Positions 43,786 to 52,875 of a stretch of 64,000 bases of DNA are shown piece after piece. The position numbers and the translations under genes were made by a program. Source of the DNA: AP-15 sp963818695 (lineage in GTDB: Bacteria > Pseudomonadota > Alphaproteobacteria > ATCC43930 > CGMCC-115725); NCBI GenBank assembly GCA_963818695.1, contig CAWFTG010000003.1, positions 434,001 through 498,000 of the forward strand. Direction: 5' to 3'. The stretch's first letter is position 1. Each line of letters opens with the position of its first letter. The notes under the pieces are model-generated. The model was not told the origin of the DNA. It made no database searches and saw only the letters and a program-made list of their open reading frames with translations.

Positions 43786-44454
43786 ATGCAGCTCAGCGTA
43801 ACGGGCAAGCAGACAGAAATCGGCGCGGCATTGCGACGCCACATCGAGGGCAGTGTCGGTTCCATCCTCGAGAAATATTTCAAGACAGCGATCGAGGCCC
43901 ACGTCATCGTCTCGAAGGAAGCGCATCTGAGCCGGGCTGAAATTTCGATCCACATCGGCCGCGGCATTGTGGTCAACGCCCGCGCCGCAGCTTCAGACCC
44001 CTACTTAGCCTTCGATGCGGCTGCCGAGCGGTTGGCGAAGCAGCTGCGCCGGTACAAGCGGCGGCTGCGGGACCATCACGCAAAGGCGCGCGAGCCGGCC
44101 GTCGTCAGCGAGCGGGCAATGGACTATGTGCTGGCTCCGATCGGAGACGAAGAGGCCGAGGTGGGGGAGGCCGAGGTGGGGGAGGTCGAGGGGGAAACAT
44201 CCGAGCGGGAAGGCGCCGATACGGACGGCGTCAACGGCGCACCCGCGGTGATTGCCGAGATGAGTACCGAGTTGCCGAGCCTCACGGTCGGCGAGGCGGC
44301 AATGCGCATGGATCTCGCCGAGGCACCGGTGCTGCTGTTTCGCAACCGCTCACACGGCGAGCTCAATCTCGTGTACCGCCGGTCCGACGGCAATATCGGG
44401 TGGATCGACCCCGAACGGGACGCGGCGCGCTCGACGCGTCGAACCGCCTCCTGA
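43786..44454 (+). CDS. hpf: Ribosome hibernation promoting factor, long form
   Basis: The 222-residue long HPF has an N-terminal ribosome-binding domain (MQLSVTGKQTEIGAALRRHI, AFDAAAERLAKQLRRYKRRL) and a C-terminal dimerisation domain (PVLLFRNRSHGELNLVYRRS DGNIGWIDP). It pairs 70S ribosomes into inactive dimers in slow growth. The linker has a short acidic repeat (EAEVGEAEVGEVEGE) coded by an imperfect 15-base repeat. It is the usual neighbour of rpoN and ptsN. Confidence 0.95.
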   Translation: MQLSVTGKQTEIGAALRRHIEGSVGSILEKYFKTAIEAHVIVSKEAHLSRAEISIHIGRGIVVNARAAASDPYLAFDAAAERLAKQLRRYKRRLRDHHAKAREPAVVSERAMDYVLAPIGDEEAEVGEAEVGEVEGETSEREGADTDGVNGAPAVIAEMSTELPSLTVGEAAMRMDLAEAPVLLFRNRSHGELNLVYRRSDGNIGWIDPERDAARSTRRTAS

Positions 44455-44586
44455 GCTATACGCCGCGAATGATCCGCGCTGGCGAGCGCTCCGCCGCGGT
44501 GAACTCAAGGTCCGCAATGAGGTGGGGTTTGGCCCATTGCGCGCCCGAGCGGGGAACCTGAGCAAGCGCTCACGGGTCGAGGGGAG

Positions 44587-45048
44587 ATGGATATTGCCGA
44601 TCTACTAACGCCGCGCAGTATCGTCGCCCAACTGCGGGCGGCGAACAAAAGGCATGCGCTGCAGGAGCTCGCCAGGCGCGCTGCAGCAATGTGCGGTGTA
44701 AATGAGCGCGCGATTTACGATGTGCTGATCGAACGTGAACGGCTCGGCAGCACCGGAATTGGGATGGGGGTCGGGATTCCGCACGGCAAGCTGTCCGGGC
44801 TCGCCAAGCTCTATGGGATCTTCGCCCGGCTCGAGCGGCCGATCCCGTTCGAAGCAATCGACGACCAGCCGGTCGACCTGATTTTTCTGCTGCTCGCCCC
44901 GGAAGGCGCCGTCGCCGATCATCTAAAGGCGCTGGCGCTGGTATCTCGGTTATTGCGAGACCGTACCGTCTGCGAAAAGCTGCGCGGCACCGACAATGCC
45001 GACGCGCTTTTTGCGCTTCTCACCGATGCAGCCACTCATCCCGCCTAG
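44587..45048 (+). CDS. ptsN: PTS-Ntr EIIA protein (PtsN)
   Basis: The 153-residue regulatory EIIA has the phosphorylated histidine in the VGIPHGKLSGLAKLYGIFAR segment and the helical start LTPRSIVAQLRAANKRHALQ. It takes phosphate from the NPr/EI-Ntr branch and signals nitrogen and potassium state. It follows hpf after about 130 bases and ends at a stem-loop shared with the convergent DUF1150 gene. Confidence 0.95.
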   Translation: MDIADLLTPRSIVAQLRAANKRHALQELARRAAAMCGVNERAIYDVLIERERLGSTGIGMGVGIPHGKLSGLAKLYGIFARLERPIPFEAIDDQPVDLIFLLLAPEGAVADHLKALALVSRLLRDRTVCEKLRGTDNADALFALLTDAATHPA

Positions 45049-45091
45049 CGGCGGTCCTTAGCGATGACGGGAAAATAGACAGCGGGAAACC

Positions 45092-45109
45092 GAACGAGGG
45101 GCCTCGTTC
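45092..45109. terminator. Stem-loop between convergent ptsN and DUF1150 genes
   Basis: GAACGAGG (45092-45099) pairs with CCTCGTTC (45102-45109). The stem is at least six pairs with a GGGGCC loop. It lies between converging genes and overlaps the DUF1150 stop, so it probably ends transcription in both directions. No long T-tract is present. Confidence 0.5.
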
Positions 45110-45323
45110 AGTGAACGCTCAACGGCTCGAGGTCGTGTTGGCGGACCGTCGCCAGGGCGATCTCCCGGTCGGGCAGCACGGTGACCTGCGTGCCGTCCGC
45201 AGCATGCACCGCAAAGGCGGTGACGCCGTTGATGAGCACGGGCTTTACATAGGCGAGGTCCTGCATCCCGAAGAGTGCGAGTTCACGCGACGACATGTGC
45301 CGGATGCGTTCGAATTCCTTCAT
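45108..45323 (-). CDS. DUF1150 family protein
   Basis: A 71-residue protein, MKEFERIRHMSSRELALFGM then QDLAYVKPVLINGVTAFAVH and VTVLPDREIALATVRQHDLE. It matches the small alphaproteobacterial family DUF1150, which usually sits next to an Hsp20 gene as here. The function is unknown. It lies about 40 bases downstream of the hsp20 gene on the same strand and is likely co-transcribed under heat stress. Confidence 0.9.
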   Translation of the reverse strand: MKEFERIRHMSSRELALFGMQDLAYVKPVLINGVTAFAVHAADGTQVTVLPDREIALATVRQHDLEPLSVH

Positions 45324-45363
45324 TTCGTAACCCCTTTTTGGATCGCGACAGCGCCGACCCGCC

Positions 45364-45813
45364 TCACGAGCCCGAACCGATCGGCGCTCGCTTGGCCGCG
45401 TTCGAGCCGCGCTTTATCTCGACGGTACGCACCCTGCTCTCAGCTTCGGGTCGGACCAAGTCGATGTGCAGCAGCCCATTGTCGAGCAATGCGCCGCTGA
45501 CTTCGATGCCCTCGGCTAGCACAAACGACCTCTGGAACTGGCGCCCCGCGATGCCCCGGTGCAAGTAGACGCGCTCGGTGTCGTCGGTCTGCCTGCCGCG
45601 CACCACGAGCTGATTGTCCTCGATTGTGATGCTGAGGTCGCTCAGCTGGAAGCCGGCCACAGCGAGGGTGATCCGCAGTGCGTTCTCGCCGAGCTGCTCG
45701 ATATTGTAGGGCGGATATCCGTCTGCCGCTACTTTGCTGACCCGGTCGAGCGCCCGTTCGAAATGGTCGAACCCTAAAAGCAGCGGCGAGTTGAACAGCG
45801 ACAGCCGCGACAT
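45364..45813 (-). CDS. Small heat-shock protein Hsp20 (IbpA-like)
   Basis: The 149-residue chaperone begins MSRLSLFNSPLLLGFDHFER, the N-terminal motif of alphaproteobacterial Hsp20. The alpha-crystallin domain follows: YPPYNIEQLGENALRITLAV, AGFQLSDLSITIEDNQLVVR, and GIAGRQFQRSFVLAEGIEVS ending with GLLHIDLVRPE. It holds unfolded proteins for refolding. A ribosome site GAGGAGAAAAG precedes the chosen ATG; a longer frame upstream is unlikely. A ROSE-type thermosensor could lie upstream but I could not demonstrate one. Confidence 0.94.
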   Translation of the reverse strand: MSRLSLFNSPLLLGFDHFERALDRVSKVAADGYPPYNIEQLGENALRITLAVAGFQLSDLSITIEDNQLVVRGRQTDDTERVYLHRGIAGRQFQRSFVLAEGIEVSGALLDNGLLHIDLVRPEAESRVRTVEIKRGSNAAKRAPIGSGS

Positions 45814-46074
45814 GCATCTTTTCTCCTCTGCCTTGAGCGAGAGTGGGCGACGGGCCCGTTCGGCACCCGTCACCTACCATGCACCTGGCAGAATATTTGG
45901 GACCAGCGCGCCGACAATCAAGCAATCCGGCCTTCTCACCCGCCGTGCCGGCCGCCGCGGGGCGCATTCGCCCGAAAATCATTCCGCCGCGGCGAGCGAC
46001 GCTTCCGCCGGTTGGCGCGCGTGCCCATATCGAGCGTATCCTGATTTTCCCGCAAACCTTCGGACGAGCCTACC

Positions 46075-47052
46075 ATGTCGAACCGGATGCTTAACTGGCG
46101 CATCCTGCTGGCGGTCTTTATCGCCGCTACCTTCGCGCTGGCCCCGGCGATCGCCGAGGCGCGCGCCGGCAGCTCCGCGGGCGGCCGCTCTTCGAGCATG
46201 GGAAGCCGCGGCTTGCGCACCTTCGAGAACAACGGCGCACAGCCGCTCAGCCGCACTCTCACCCCGCCGCCCCAGCCGTCACGGCCGCCCGGCTTTGCCC
46301 CTGCCGCACCCACCCCTGCCTTTGGCGGCGGCAGCTTCTTTCAGCGCCACCCATTCTTGACCGGGCTGGCCGGCGGGTTCATCGGTTCCTGGCTGTTCGG
46401 ACACAGCGGATGGGCGGCAGGCGAGGGGGCCGGGTCTGGGGCCTCGATGCTCGGCATGCTGGTGCAGCTCTTGATCATCGGGCTGCTGATTTATTTCGCC
46501 TTCCGGCTGTTCCGCGGGCGGGCTTACGCCACTGGCGGGCGCGGCGGTGGCCTCGGGTGGCCGCCGCGCTCGGCGGGCGCTGCCGCCGCCCCGGTGGGAC
46601 ATGGGGTGGGACGCGGGGTGGGACGCGGGCGCGACATCAACCTTTCCGATGCCGACCTGCAGGCCTTCCAGGCGATCCACGCCGCGGTGCAGGAGGCGTG
46701 GAGCGCGGGCGATCTCGCGCAGCTGCGCCGCCGGATGACGCCGGAGATGCTGAGCTATTTCTCAGAGGAGCTGACCCGCAACACCAGCCAGGGGGTACGC
46801 AACATCATCGCCAATGTCGAGCTCCTCAAGGGCGAACTGACCGAGAGCTGGGAAGAAGGCGACCTGCAATACGCCACCGCCTATCTCAAATGGCGGGCGA
46901 TCGACTATCTGGTGCGGGCCGGGCGCGCGCCGGGCGACCCCGACGCGCCGGTCAGCGGCGACCCGCGCCACCCGGTCGAGGCCGAGGAGATGTGGACCTT
47001 TGTCCGCCGCCGCGGCGGCCAATGGCTGCTCTCCGCCATCCAACAGATCTGA
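46075..47052 (+). CDS. Tim44-domain membrane protein
   Basis: The roughly 325-residue protein has a signal or first span (ILLAVFIAATFALAPAIAEA), a Gly/Ser/Pro-rich region, a second hydrophobic span (MLGMLVQLLIIGLLIYFAFR) with a GGFIGSWLFG glycine zipper before it, and a C-terminal Tim44-like domain (AFQAIHAAVQEAWSAGDLAQ, WRAIDYLVRAGR, EEMWTFVRRRGGQWLLSAIQ). Tim44-like proteins of bacteria are of unclear function; the mitochondrial relative helps protein import. The start may be ATG 46075 or the Met four codons on. Confidence 0.88.
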   Translation: MSNRMLNWRILLAVFIAATFALAPAIAEARAGSSAGGRSSSMGSRGLRTFENNGAQPLSRTLTPPPQPSRPPGFAPAAPTPAFGGGSFFQRHPFLTGLAGGFIGSWLFGHSGWAAGEGAGSGASMLGMLVQLLIIGLLIYFAFRLFRGRAYATGGRGGGLGWPPRSAGAAAAPVGHGVGRGVGRGRDINLSDADLQAFQAIHAAVQEAWSAGDLAQLRRRMTPEMLSYFSEELTRNTSQGVRNIIANVELLKGELTESWEEGDLQYATAYLKWRAIDYLVRAGRAPGDPDAPVSGDPRHPVEAEEMWTFVRRRGGQWLLSAIQQI

Positions 47053-47157
47053 CGCGGGTCTTCGCGAAATAGGAAGGTGCAGGGAGGCAACAGCAACCGA
47101 TAGGCGTAATTTTTATTGTAATTTGGTCAGAAATCCCCATTCTGCGCCGCTCGATAG

Positions 47158-47814
47158 TTGGGTTCGCCCGAACACCGGATTTTGGGGATCGAGCTGCCAC
47201 GCCTTGTCATCATTGCGATTCTGGCCGCCGCATTGCCGTCGGTTCTGTCGATGCAGACCGCGGGTCCGGCCGCTGCCCCGCTAGTGGAGGCGCAGCCTGC
47301 CGACTCCCTGGTCGCGACACCACCTCCCCCGGAAGGCGAAACAAACACGGCGCACCCTCACTCCATTGACCCGGCGGCGACAGCGGGTGCGATCGATGCG
47401 GCGGCGGAAGCCGACCCGAGCGCCGGCTGGTTTGACCTTCGTGAGTTGAAGCTGAGTCCGGCCGTCGGCGACAAATCCGACATGTTCGTCGACCCCAACG
47501 CCTGCGTTTACCCCGATGCTTTTCTGCGCAGCCTCGCCGGAGGCCGGGACGATTGCAGCCTGCTCAAGCCCGGCACCGATGAATCCGAAATTTTGACCCT
47601 GCCATTTCTGGCGCTGACGGCTTGGGTTGTACTTATCGGCGCGGTCGCCGCACTGCACTATTCTTATCGCAATTGGCGTTTGCGGCGGTGGCTGCGCAAT
47701 ATGCGGGCTCAAGGATTGGTGACGAACGCGACGAGTTGGCGACGTCCGCCCCACCGCCGGCACCGCCGGTCGAGCCGGCATGACGGAACAGCTTCGCGGC
47801 GGTATGCGGGCTGA
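47158..47814 (+). CDS. Unknown membrane or exported protein
   Basis: The 218-residue protein starts at a TTG. It has a hydrophobic N-terminus (LPRLVIIAILAAALPSVLSM), an Ala/Pro-rich part, a middle segment with two cysteines (DPNACVYPDAFLRSLAGGRD DCSLL) and a second span near residue 150 (FLALTAWVVLIGAVAALHYS), then a basic tail. No family is recognised. The pattern suggests an inner-membrane protein with a small periplasmic domain, maybe with a disulfide. It lies convergent to the MocR gene, 5 bases apart, which lends some support to the end. The start is uncertain. Confidence 0.5.
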   Translation: MGSPEHRILGIELPRLVIIAILAAALPSVLSMQTAGPAAAPLVEAQPADSLVATPPPPEGETNTAHPHSIDPAATAGAIDAAAEADPSAGWFDLRELKLSPAVGDKSDMFVDPNACVYPDAFLRSLAGGRDDCSLLKPGTDESEILTLPFLALTAWVVLIGAVAALHYSYRNWRLRRWLRNMRAQGLVTNATSWRRPPHRRHRRSSRHDGTASRRYAG

Positions 47815-47819
47815 GCCGA

Positions 47820-49214
47820 TCACACGACCGCCAAGTAGCGCTCGGGTGGAGCGGCGAGCAGTGCCGCGAGCCGAGCTATGCCGCACTCCATCCGCTCGGC
47901 TGTGGTCTGGGCGCCGAGACAAATGCGCACCGCGTTGGGCGGCTGACGGGTAACGGCGAACGCGGCGGCGGGGACGATCCCGACCCCGCACCGCCGCGCC
48001 GCCGCGGCAAAATCGTCCGCACGCCACGGCTCCGGGAGCGTCAGCCACAGATGCGCGGCGGCAGGATCGCTGGCGACCTCGGCGCCGGAGAGGATTTCGC
48101 GCGCTCTGCGGTTACGGGTCCGCGTCTCGCTGCGCTTCTCTGCGCCGAGCCGCTCCGCCGTGCCGTCGGCGACCCAGCGCGCGACGATGCGCGCCATCAA
48201 GGGCGGCGCCGAATAAATAGTGGCGCGCACAGCGGCGGCAATCGGCTCGATCTTCGCTTGGGGGGCGTGCACGTAGCCGACACGCAAAGCCGGCATCAGG
48301 CTCTTCGAAGTCGATGTGACGTAAATGCCGTGCTGCGGCGCGTATTGCGCGAGCGGCGGCAACGGCGCATCCAGCAGAAAGCCGTAAACGTCATCCTCGA
48401 TCAATGTTACGCCGTGCCGTTGCGCTACCTCCGCCAAGGCTTGTCGCCGCGCCATCGGCATCGTTGCGGTGGTCGGGTTGTGCAATGTCGGCATCGTATA
48501 GAGGGCGCGCACCGGCGCAGCGCGGCAAGCCGCCTCGAACGCATCGGGGACCAATCCCTGCTCGTCCATGGCAATCGGGACCACCCGCAACTGCAATAAC
48601 TTCGCCAGCGCCCGCAGGCCAGGGTAGGTCAACGCCTCGGCCGCCAGGCTATCCCCGGGCTGGGTCAAGGCACCAATGACGCAGGCCATGGCGTGCTGAC
48701 CGCCAGCGGTCACCACCACTTGCTCGGGCATCGTGGCGAGCCCGCAACGCTCTAGGAGAGCGGTCCCTGCAACACGATCTTCGCGGCGGCCGGCCGGGGC
48801 CTGATAGTCGAGGAGAGCGGCGAGGTCCGGCTCGACCGCCAGCTCCTGCAGAGCCGCCGCGATTGCTGCTCCCTCACCCGCGGCGCTGGGCCGATTGATC
48901 GTGAGGTCGATGAAATCGGGATCCTGCATCTCGCCGAGAATGTCGCCGGGCATCACCGGAGCCACACCAGCCGAATGCCGCACATAAGTCCCGCGGCCCA
49001 CCTCGCCAGCGACCAGGCCGCGGCGCTCGGCTTCGCCATAGGCGCGGCTGACCGTGCCGACCGTGACGCGCAGTTTCCAGGCGAGATCGCGCTGCGTTGG
49101 CAGCTGCGTACCTGCGGCGAGCCGGCCGCCCCGCACATCATCTGCCAGTGCCTCGGCTATAGCGCGATAGCGTGGTCCGTTGCGGCCCGATAAATCGGGC
49201 ATCCAGTTTGTCAT
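47820..49214 (-). CDS. MocR-type transcription regulator (GntR DNA-binding plus aminotransferase-like domain)
   Basis: The 464-residue protein has an N-terminal winged helix (QLPTQRDLAWKLRVTVGTVS RAYGEAERRGL) and a fold-type I aminotransferase-like domain with the PLP lysine in YVTSTSKSLMPALRVGYVHA. MocR proteins sense vitamin B6 compounds or amino acids through PLP. An ATG start with the divergent DUF1127 gene gives a 73-base gap holding direct and inverted repeats, a likely site of autocontrol. Target genes probably include DUF1127 and phzF; this is inferred from position. Confidence 0.92.
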   Translation of the reverse strand: MTNWMPDLSGRNGPRYRAIAEALADDVRGGRLAAGTQLPTQRDLAWKLRVTVGTVSRAYGEAERRGLVAGEVGRGTYVRHSAGVAPVMPGDILGEMQDPDFIDLTINRPSAAGEGAAIAAALQELAVEPDLAALLDYQAPAGRREDRVAGTALLERCGLATMPEQVVVTAGGQHAMACVIGALTQPGDSLAAEALTYPGLRALAKLLQLRVVPIAMDEQGLVPDAFEAACRAAPVRALYTMPTLHNPTTATMPMARRQALAEVAQRHGVTLIEDDVYGFLLDAPLPPLAQYAPQHGIYVTSTSKSLMPALRVGYVHAPQAKIEPIAAAVRATIYSAPPLMARIVARWVADGTAERLGAEKRSETRTRNRRAREILSGAEVASDPAAAHLWLTLPEPWRADDFAAAARRCGVGIVPAAAFAVTRQPPNAVRICLGAQTTAERMECGIARLAALLAAPPERYLAVV

Positions 49215-49229
49215 GGTGACAAGTTTATG

Positions 49230-49253
49230 ATTGACGAGTCATTCCGAGTCAAT
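49230..49253. promoter_or_regulatory. Candidate MocR operator: direct and inverted repeats
   Basis: Two GAGTCA direct repeats (49236-49241, 49246-49251) sit inside an inverted repeat ATTGAC (49230-49235)/GTCAAT (49248-49253). They lie in the short gap between the regulator and the divergent DUF1127 gene. MocR regulators often bind direct repeats at such a place. Confidence 0.5.
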
Positions 49254-49287
49254 TTGATTTACGTGCTCATATGAAAGCGATCAAACC

Positions 49288-49530
49288 ATGGTTCATAGAG
49301 ATTGTATCGATACAAGCTCGCGGCTTCCGATCTATCGGCTGTGCAACGGTTTCGGACCCGCTGCTCTGCCTCGGTTGCTGCCGTACCTGCTGAGCCGGGT
49401 TATAGATTGGCCGACACGAGCGCGGAGCCGACACTTGCTCCTGCAACTCGACGACCGCATGCTGCGCGATGTCGGATTAAGTCGCTCGGATGTCGATCGC
49501 GAGTGCGCCAAGCATTTCTGGCAACCCTGA
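49288..49530 (+). CDS. DUF1127 domain protein
   Basis: The 80-residue protein has the C-terminal DUF1127 motif LLLQLDDRMLRDVGLSRSDV DRECAKHFW. DUF1127 proteins are small, basic and arginine-rich; some in alphaproteobacteria bind RNA or affect phosphate and carbon metabolism. The N-terminal part (SSRLPIYRLCNGFGPAALPR) is less typical. It ends 7 bases before phzF, so the pair is likely co-transcribed. Confidence 0.85.
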   Translation: MVHRDCIDTSSRLPIYRLCNGFGPAALPRLLPYLLSRVIDWPTRARSRHLLLQLDDRMLRDVGLSRSDVDRECAKHFWQP

Positions 49531-49536
49531 GGCCCC

Positions 49537-50325
49537 ATGCGCATCCCGCTCTACCAAGTCGACGCGTTCACTAGCCGGTTGTTCGGCGGTAATCCGGCGG
49601 CGGTATGCCCGCTCACCGAATGGCTCCCGGAAGCGACGATGCAGGCGATCGCCGCCGAAAACAACCTCGCCGAGACCGCATTCTTCGTGCCGCAGGGAGA
49701 CGGTTACCTGCTGCGCTGGTTTACGCCTACGGTCGAGGTCGAGCTGTGCGGTCACGCGACGCTCGCATCGGGTTATGTGGTGACCCATATTCTCGCGCCC
49801 GAGCGGCGCTCGGTGACTTTCGACACACTAAAAGCCGGGCCGCTCGAGGTGATCCGTGACGGCGATCTGCTCGCAATGGATTTCCCGTCCTGGCCGCCGG
49901 AAGAGAGATCTGCCGATCCGCGGGTGCTCGCTGCGCTCGGCGCCCCGCCGCCCCAGAGCTTTGTCGCGCGCGGCCGGACTCTGGCAGTCTACGATCGCGC
50001 CGAAGACGTAGCGGCATTGCGGCCCGACTTCGCGGCTATGCGCCAGGTCGCGGGCGCCGATGCGATCGCGACAGCCCCCGGGCGCAATGGCATCGATTTC
50101 GTCTCGCGGTATTTTGCCCCGAATTACGGCGTGGATGAGGACCCGGTCACCGGATCCGCCCATTGCGTTCTAACCCCCTATTGGGCGGCTCGGCTCGGTA
50201 AAGAGCAGCTGACGGCACGGCAGATCTCGGCGCGCGGCGGTGAGCTCACCTGCACATTGCGCGACGACCGCGTGACAATAGCCGGTCGTGCCGTGCTCTA
50301 TCTCGAAGGCGCGATCATCGTATAG
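49537..50325 (+). CDS. PhzF-family isomerase-like protein
   Basis: The 262-residue protein has the PhzF fold signatures: YQVDAFTSRLFGGNPAAVCP, AAENNLAETAFFVPQG, RWFTPTVEVELCGHATLASG and the C-terminal GVDEDPVTGSAHCVLTPYWA. The Glu in NNLAETAF is the catalytic residue of PhzF-like isomerases. Most such genes outside phenazine clusters have unknown substrates. No phenazine genes are near, so a role in that pathway is not implied. Confidence 0.92.
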   Translation: MRIPLYQVDAFTSRLFGGNPAAVCPLTEWLPEATMQAIAAENNLAETAFFVPQGDGYLLRWFTPTVEVELCGHATLASGYVVTHILAPERRSVTFDTLKAGPLEVIRDGDLLAMDFPSWPPEERSADPRVLAALGAPPPQSFVARGRTLAVYDRAEDVAALRPDFAAMRQVAGADAIATAPGRNGIDFVSRYFAPNYGVDEDPVTGSAHCVLTPYWAARLGKEQLTARQISARGGELTCTLRDDRVTIAGRAVLYLEGAIIV

Positions 50326-50342
50326 CGGCGGAGGGGCTGGGC

Positions 50343-51062
50343 ATGGCCGAACACTTCAATGAATTGGGGCAGCCGATCGGGTTTCCCTTACCGAACTGGA
50401 CCCCGCGCCGGCGCCCGCCGCGCAGTGCAATGGAAGGCCGCTTCTGCATTGTCGAGCCGGTCGACCCGGCGCGCCACGCCCTCGATCTCCACGCCGCCAA
50501 TTCGCTGGACCGGGAGGGCCGTAACTGGACCTATCTACCCTATGGGCCCTTCGACCGGCTCGAGGATTACCGCCGATGGCTGGACAGCGCCTCTGCCGGC
50601 GACGACCCGCTGTTTCACGCCATCCTCGAGCGCCAGAGCGGCCGAGCCGTCGGCGTCGCCAGCTATATGCGCATCGATCCCGCGGCGGGTGTGATCGAGG
50701 TCGGCGGCATCAATTACGCGCCGCCCTTGCAGCGCACCCCGGCCGCCACCGAGGCGATGTACCTGATGATGCGGCGCGTGTTCGACGAGCTCGGCTATCG
50801 CCGCTACGAATGGAAATGCGACTCGCTCAATGCGCCGTCGCGCGCTGCGGCGCAGCGCCTGGGTTTCCAATACGAAGGCATGTTCCGCCGAGCCACTATC
50901 TATAAGGCGCGCAATCGCGACACCTGCTGGTTCTCGATCCTCGACACCGAATGGCCGACGCGCAAGGCGGCATTCGAAAGCTGGCTCGACCCGGCGAATT
51001 TCGATGCGCAGGGGCGCCAGCATCGGAATCTGGCAAGCTGCATCGAACCCCCACGCGGCTGA
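50343..51062 (+). CDS. GNAT-family acetyltransferase (RimJ/RimL type)
   Basis: The 239-residue protein starts MAEHFNELGQPIGFPLPNW. It has the acetyl-CoA fold segments of RimL-like enzymes: SGRAVGVASYMRIDPAAGVI, EVGGINYAPPLQRTPAATEA and YRRYEWKCDSLNAPSRAAAQ, with RLGFQYEGMFRRATIYK. Probably acetylates an amine of a protein or small molecule; substrate unknown. It is 17 bases after phzF in likely the same operon. Confidence 0.9.
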   Translation: MAEHFNELGQPIGFPLPNWTPRRRPPRSAMEGRFCIVEPVDPARHALDLHAANSLDREGRNWTYLPYGPFDRLEDYRRWLDSASAGDDPLFHAILERQSGRAVGVASYMRIDPAAGVIEVGGINYAPPLQRTPAATEAMYLMMRRVFDELGYRRYEWKCDSLNAPSRAAAQRLGFQYEGMFRRATIYKARNRDTCWFSILDTEWPTRKAAFESWLDPANFDAQGRQHRNLASCIEPPRG

Positions 51063-51099
51063 CTACACGCGCGGAGCCACGAGCTTCCCAAGGACAGGC

Positions 51100-51475
51100 A
51101 TGAACGTGACCCTCGACGTGCCGTTGCTGCGATCGGACACACCCGGTGTGGCCAACGTTCTGCACTTTAACAATGCGGGCGCTGCCTTGCCGCCGCGTCC
51201 GGTCCTCGACGCGATGACGAGCCACCTAGCGCGCGAGGCCGCCATCGGCGGCTACGAAGCTGCAGCCGAAGCAGAGGGTCGCATCGCGGATGTCTACGAC
51301 GGCGTCGCCACGTTGATCGGCGCGTACCGGGACGAGATCGCGTTTGTGGAAAGCGCCACGCGCGGCTGGGACATGGCGTTCTACTCGATTCCATTCCGGG
51401 CGGGCGACCAAGTCATCACCGCGCGGGCCGAGTACCTGTCGATTACTACCTCGCGTTCCTGCAGATGGAGGGCGG
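51100..51475 (+). pseudogene. Class V aminotransferase, truncated by the transposon copy
   Basis: MNVTLDVPLLRSDTPGVANV then VLHFNNAGAALPPRPVLDAM, and IAFVESATRGWDMAFYSIPF, match the N-terminal part of cysteine-desulfurase-like class V aminotransferases (selenocysteine-lyase type). After EY the frame shifts but DYYLAFLQME still matches. The homology stops near 51475, where the IS630-like sequence begins. The PLP lysine and the whole C-terminal half are lost. Confidence 0.85.
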
Positions 51476-51479
51476 ATCG

Positions 51480-52370
51480 CGTCGAGGATTTAGTCGAGAC
51501 GAAGGTGGTTGCCGTGCGTAGGCGATGAAGCGTTGATGCGTCCGGGAAGCTCGACGATGAGCTGAACAAGCCGCGCTTGAGCGCCGGGCGATCGATTCGC
51601 AAACCAAGCTCGATCGCATTGGCCCAGGAGCAGGAAGTTGGGGTGAAGTGGAAGGTGAAGCGTTGGTGCCGCTTCAGCCAGGCCGTCACCTTGGGGTGCT
51701 TGTGGGTGGCGTAGTTGTCGAGAACCACGTGGACCGCTTTGGCGGCCGGCACGCTCGTGCTCGACGGCATTGAGAAAGCGGATGAATTCCTGATTCCGGC
51801 GGCGCTGCATGCAGCGCCCGATGACCTTGCCTTCAAGGATATCGAGGGCGGCGAACAGGGTGGTGGTGCCATTGCGCCCGAAATCGGGCCATATCGCCGC
51901 GCGCTTCACGGCAGTCCGGGCTGGGTGCGGTCAAGCGCCTGGATTTGGCTCTTCTCCTCGATGCTGAGGACCACGGCATCGGCCGGCGGTCGATGTAGAG
52001 GACAACGACATCCATAAGCTTCTCGGCCAACGGGTCGTTGGAAACTGAATGCGCGGACCCTGCGGCGAAGCCGTGTTTCTTCCACGTGCGCCGCACCGAG
52101 GAGAGGCTGACCCACGCCTTGGCCATCGCCGACGCGTCCAATGGGTCGCCTCATGCGGCGGAGCTTGGTTGGTCAGGGCAACGATGCGACGACGGTCTCG
52201 GGCGGCAAGACTGGGATGCGCGAGGGGCGGGTCTTGTCGCGGGTGAGCCCCTCGACCCCCTCGCGCATGAAGCGATCCTGCCGCGCCAGAACGGTTTTAC
52301 CCTCGCCGTCGCCGCCCATAACGGCGGGTGCGGTGGCCGTCGGCGGTCGAAAATGATCGCACGCGTCACA
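51480..52370 (-). mobile_element. IS630-family insertion sequence remnant with a decayed transposase
   Basis: Transposase parts occur in three frames: FMREGVEGLTRDKTRPSRIP (helix-turn-helix side), SAMAKAWVSLSSVRRTWKKH, EKSQIQALDRTQPGLP, GRNGTTTLFAALDILEGKVI and HVVLDNYATHKHPKVTAWLK (DDE region). The C-terminal domain is scrambled. At least three frame breaks prevent translation. Terminal inverted repeats were not found with confidence, so the ends are approximate. It cut the aminotransferase gene at its left end. Confidence 0.85.
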
Positions 52371-52875
52371 AGTGCTTGTGCGGGCTATTGCGATCTCGGA
52401 AGATCGACGGCAACCGCACCCGATCGGCGGGCGTAACGGTGATGGAAATTCGTCTGCGCATCACCAAGCATCGCGCGAAACCCGGTCAAAACCCGTGTTC
52501 GCCTCTCCGCAAGTGATATCCACAGTGGCCCACGTATCGCGCTCACCGCGCGCTAGAGTCGCAATAGCCCTTACCCATATGCAACCGCCGCAGCCCCAAC
52601 CCGCACCCGATCGCACCGTAATGGCGGCGATGTTGCATCCGTGGTCTCGCGAACCGAAGGGATATCAGAAGTACACGGTGTTAGTTGCCGGATACAAAAT
52701 ATCAAGGTTCGCACCGCCGCTTCGGCTTCGGCGGAACAATCACTTAGCTCGCGCAGAAATCCGGTGCGAATGCCCGCTTTCCACCCGCGCTGCCCTCTGT
52801 CCGCGCGCGGATTAGAGGTCGCTCGTCCGCGCCAGGCAGGAGCGATATGAACTTCGTCGAGACGAGTCAAGAGCG
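52371..52875. other. Stretch without a recognisable gene
   Basis: This stretch holds only short overlapping shadow frames. It separates the transposon remnant from a molybdenum-hydroxylase gene fragment, and its codon pattern is not gene-like. I see no RNA structure or repeat in it. It is probably decayed flanking DNA of the mobile element. Confidence 0.4.

Noticed and set aside
49537..50325. Phenazine biosynthesis cluster
   Set aside because: Only a PhzF-family gene is present; no other phenazine gene is nearby and most PhzF-like proteins have other roles.
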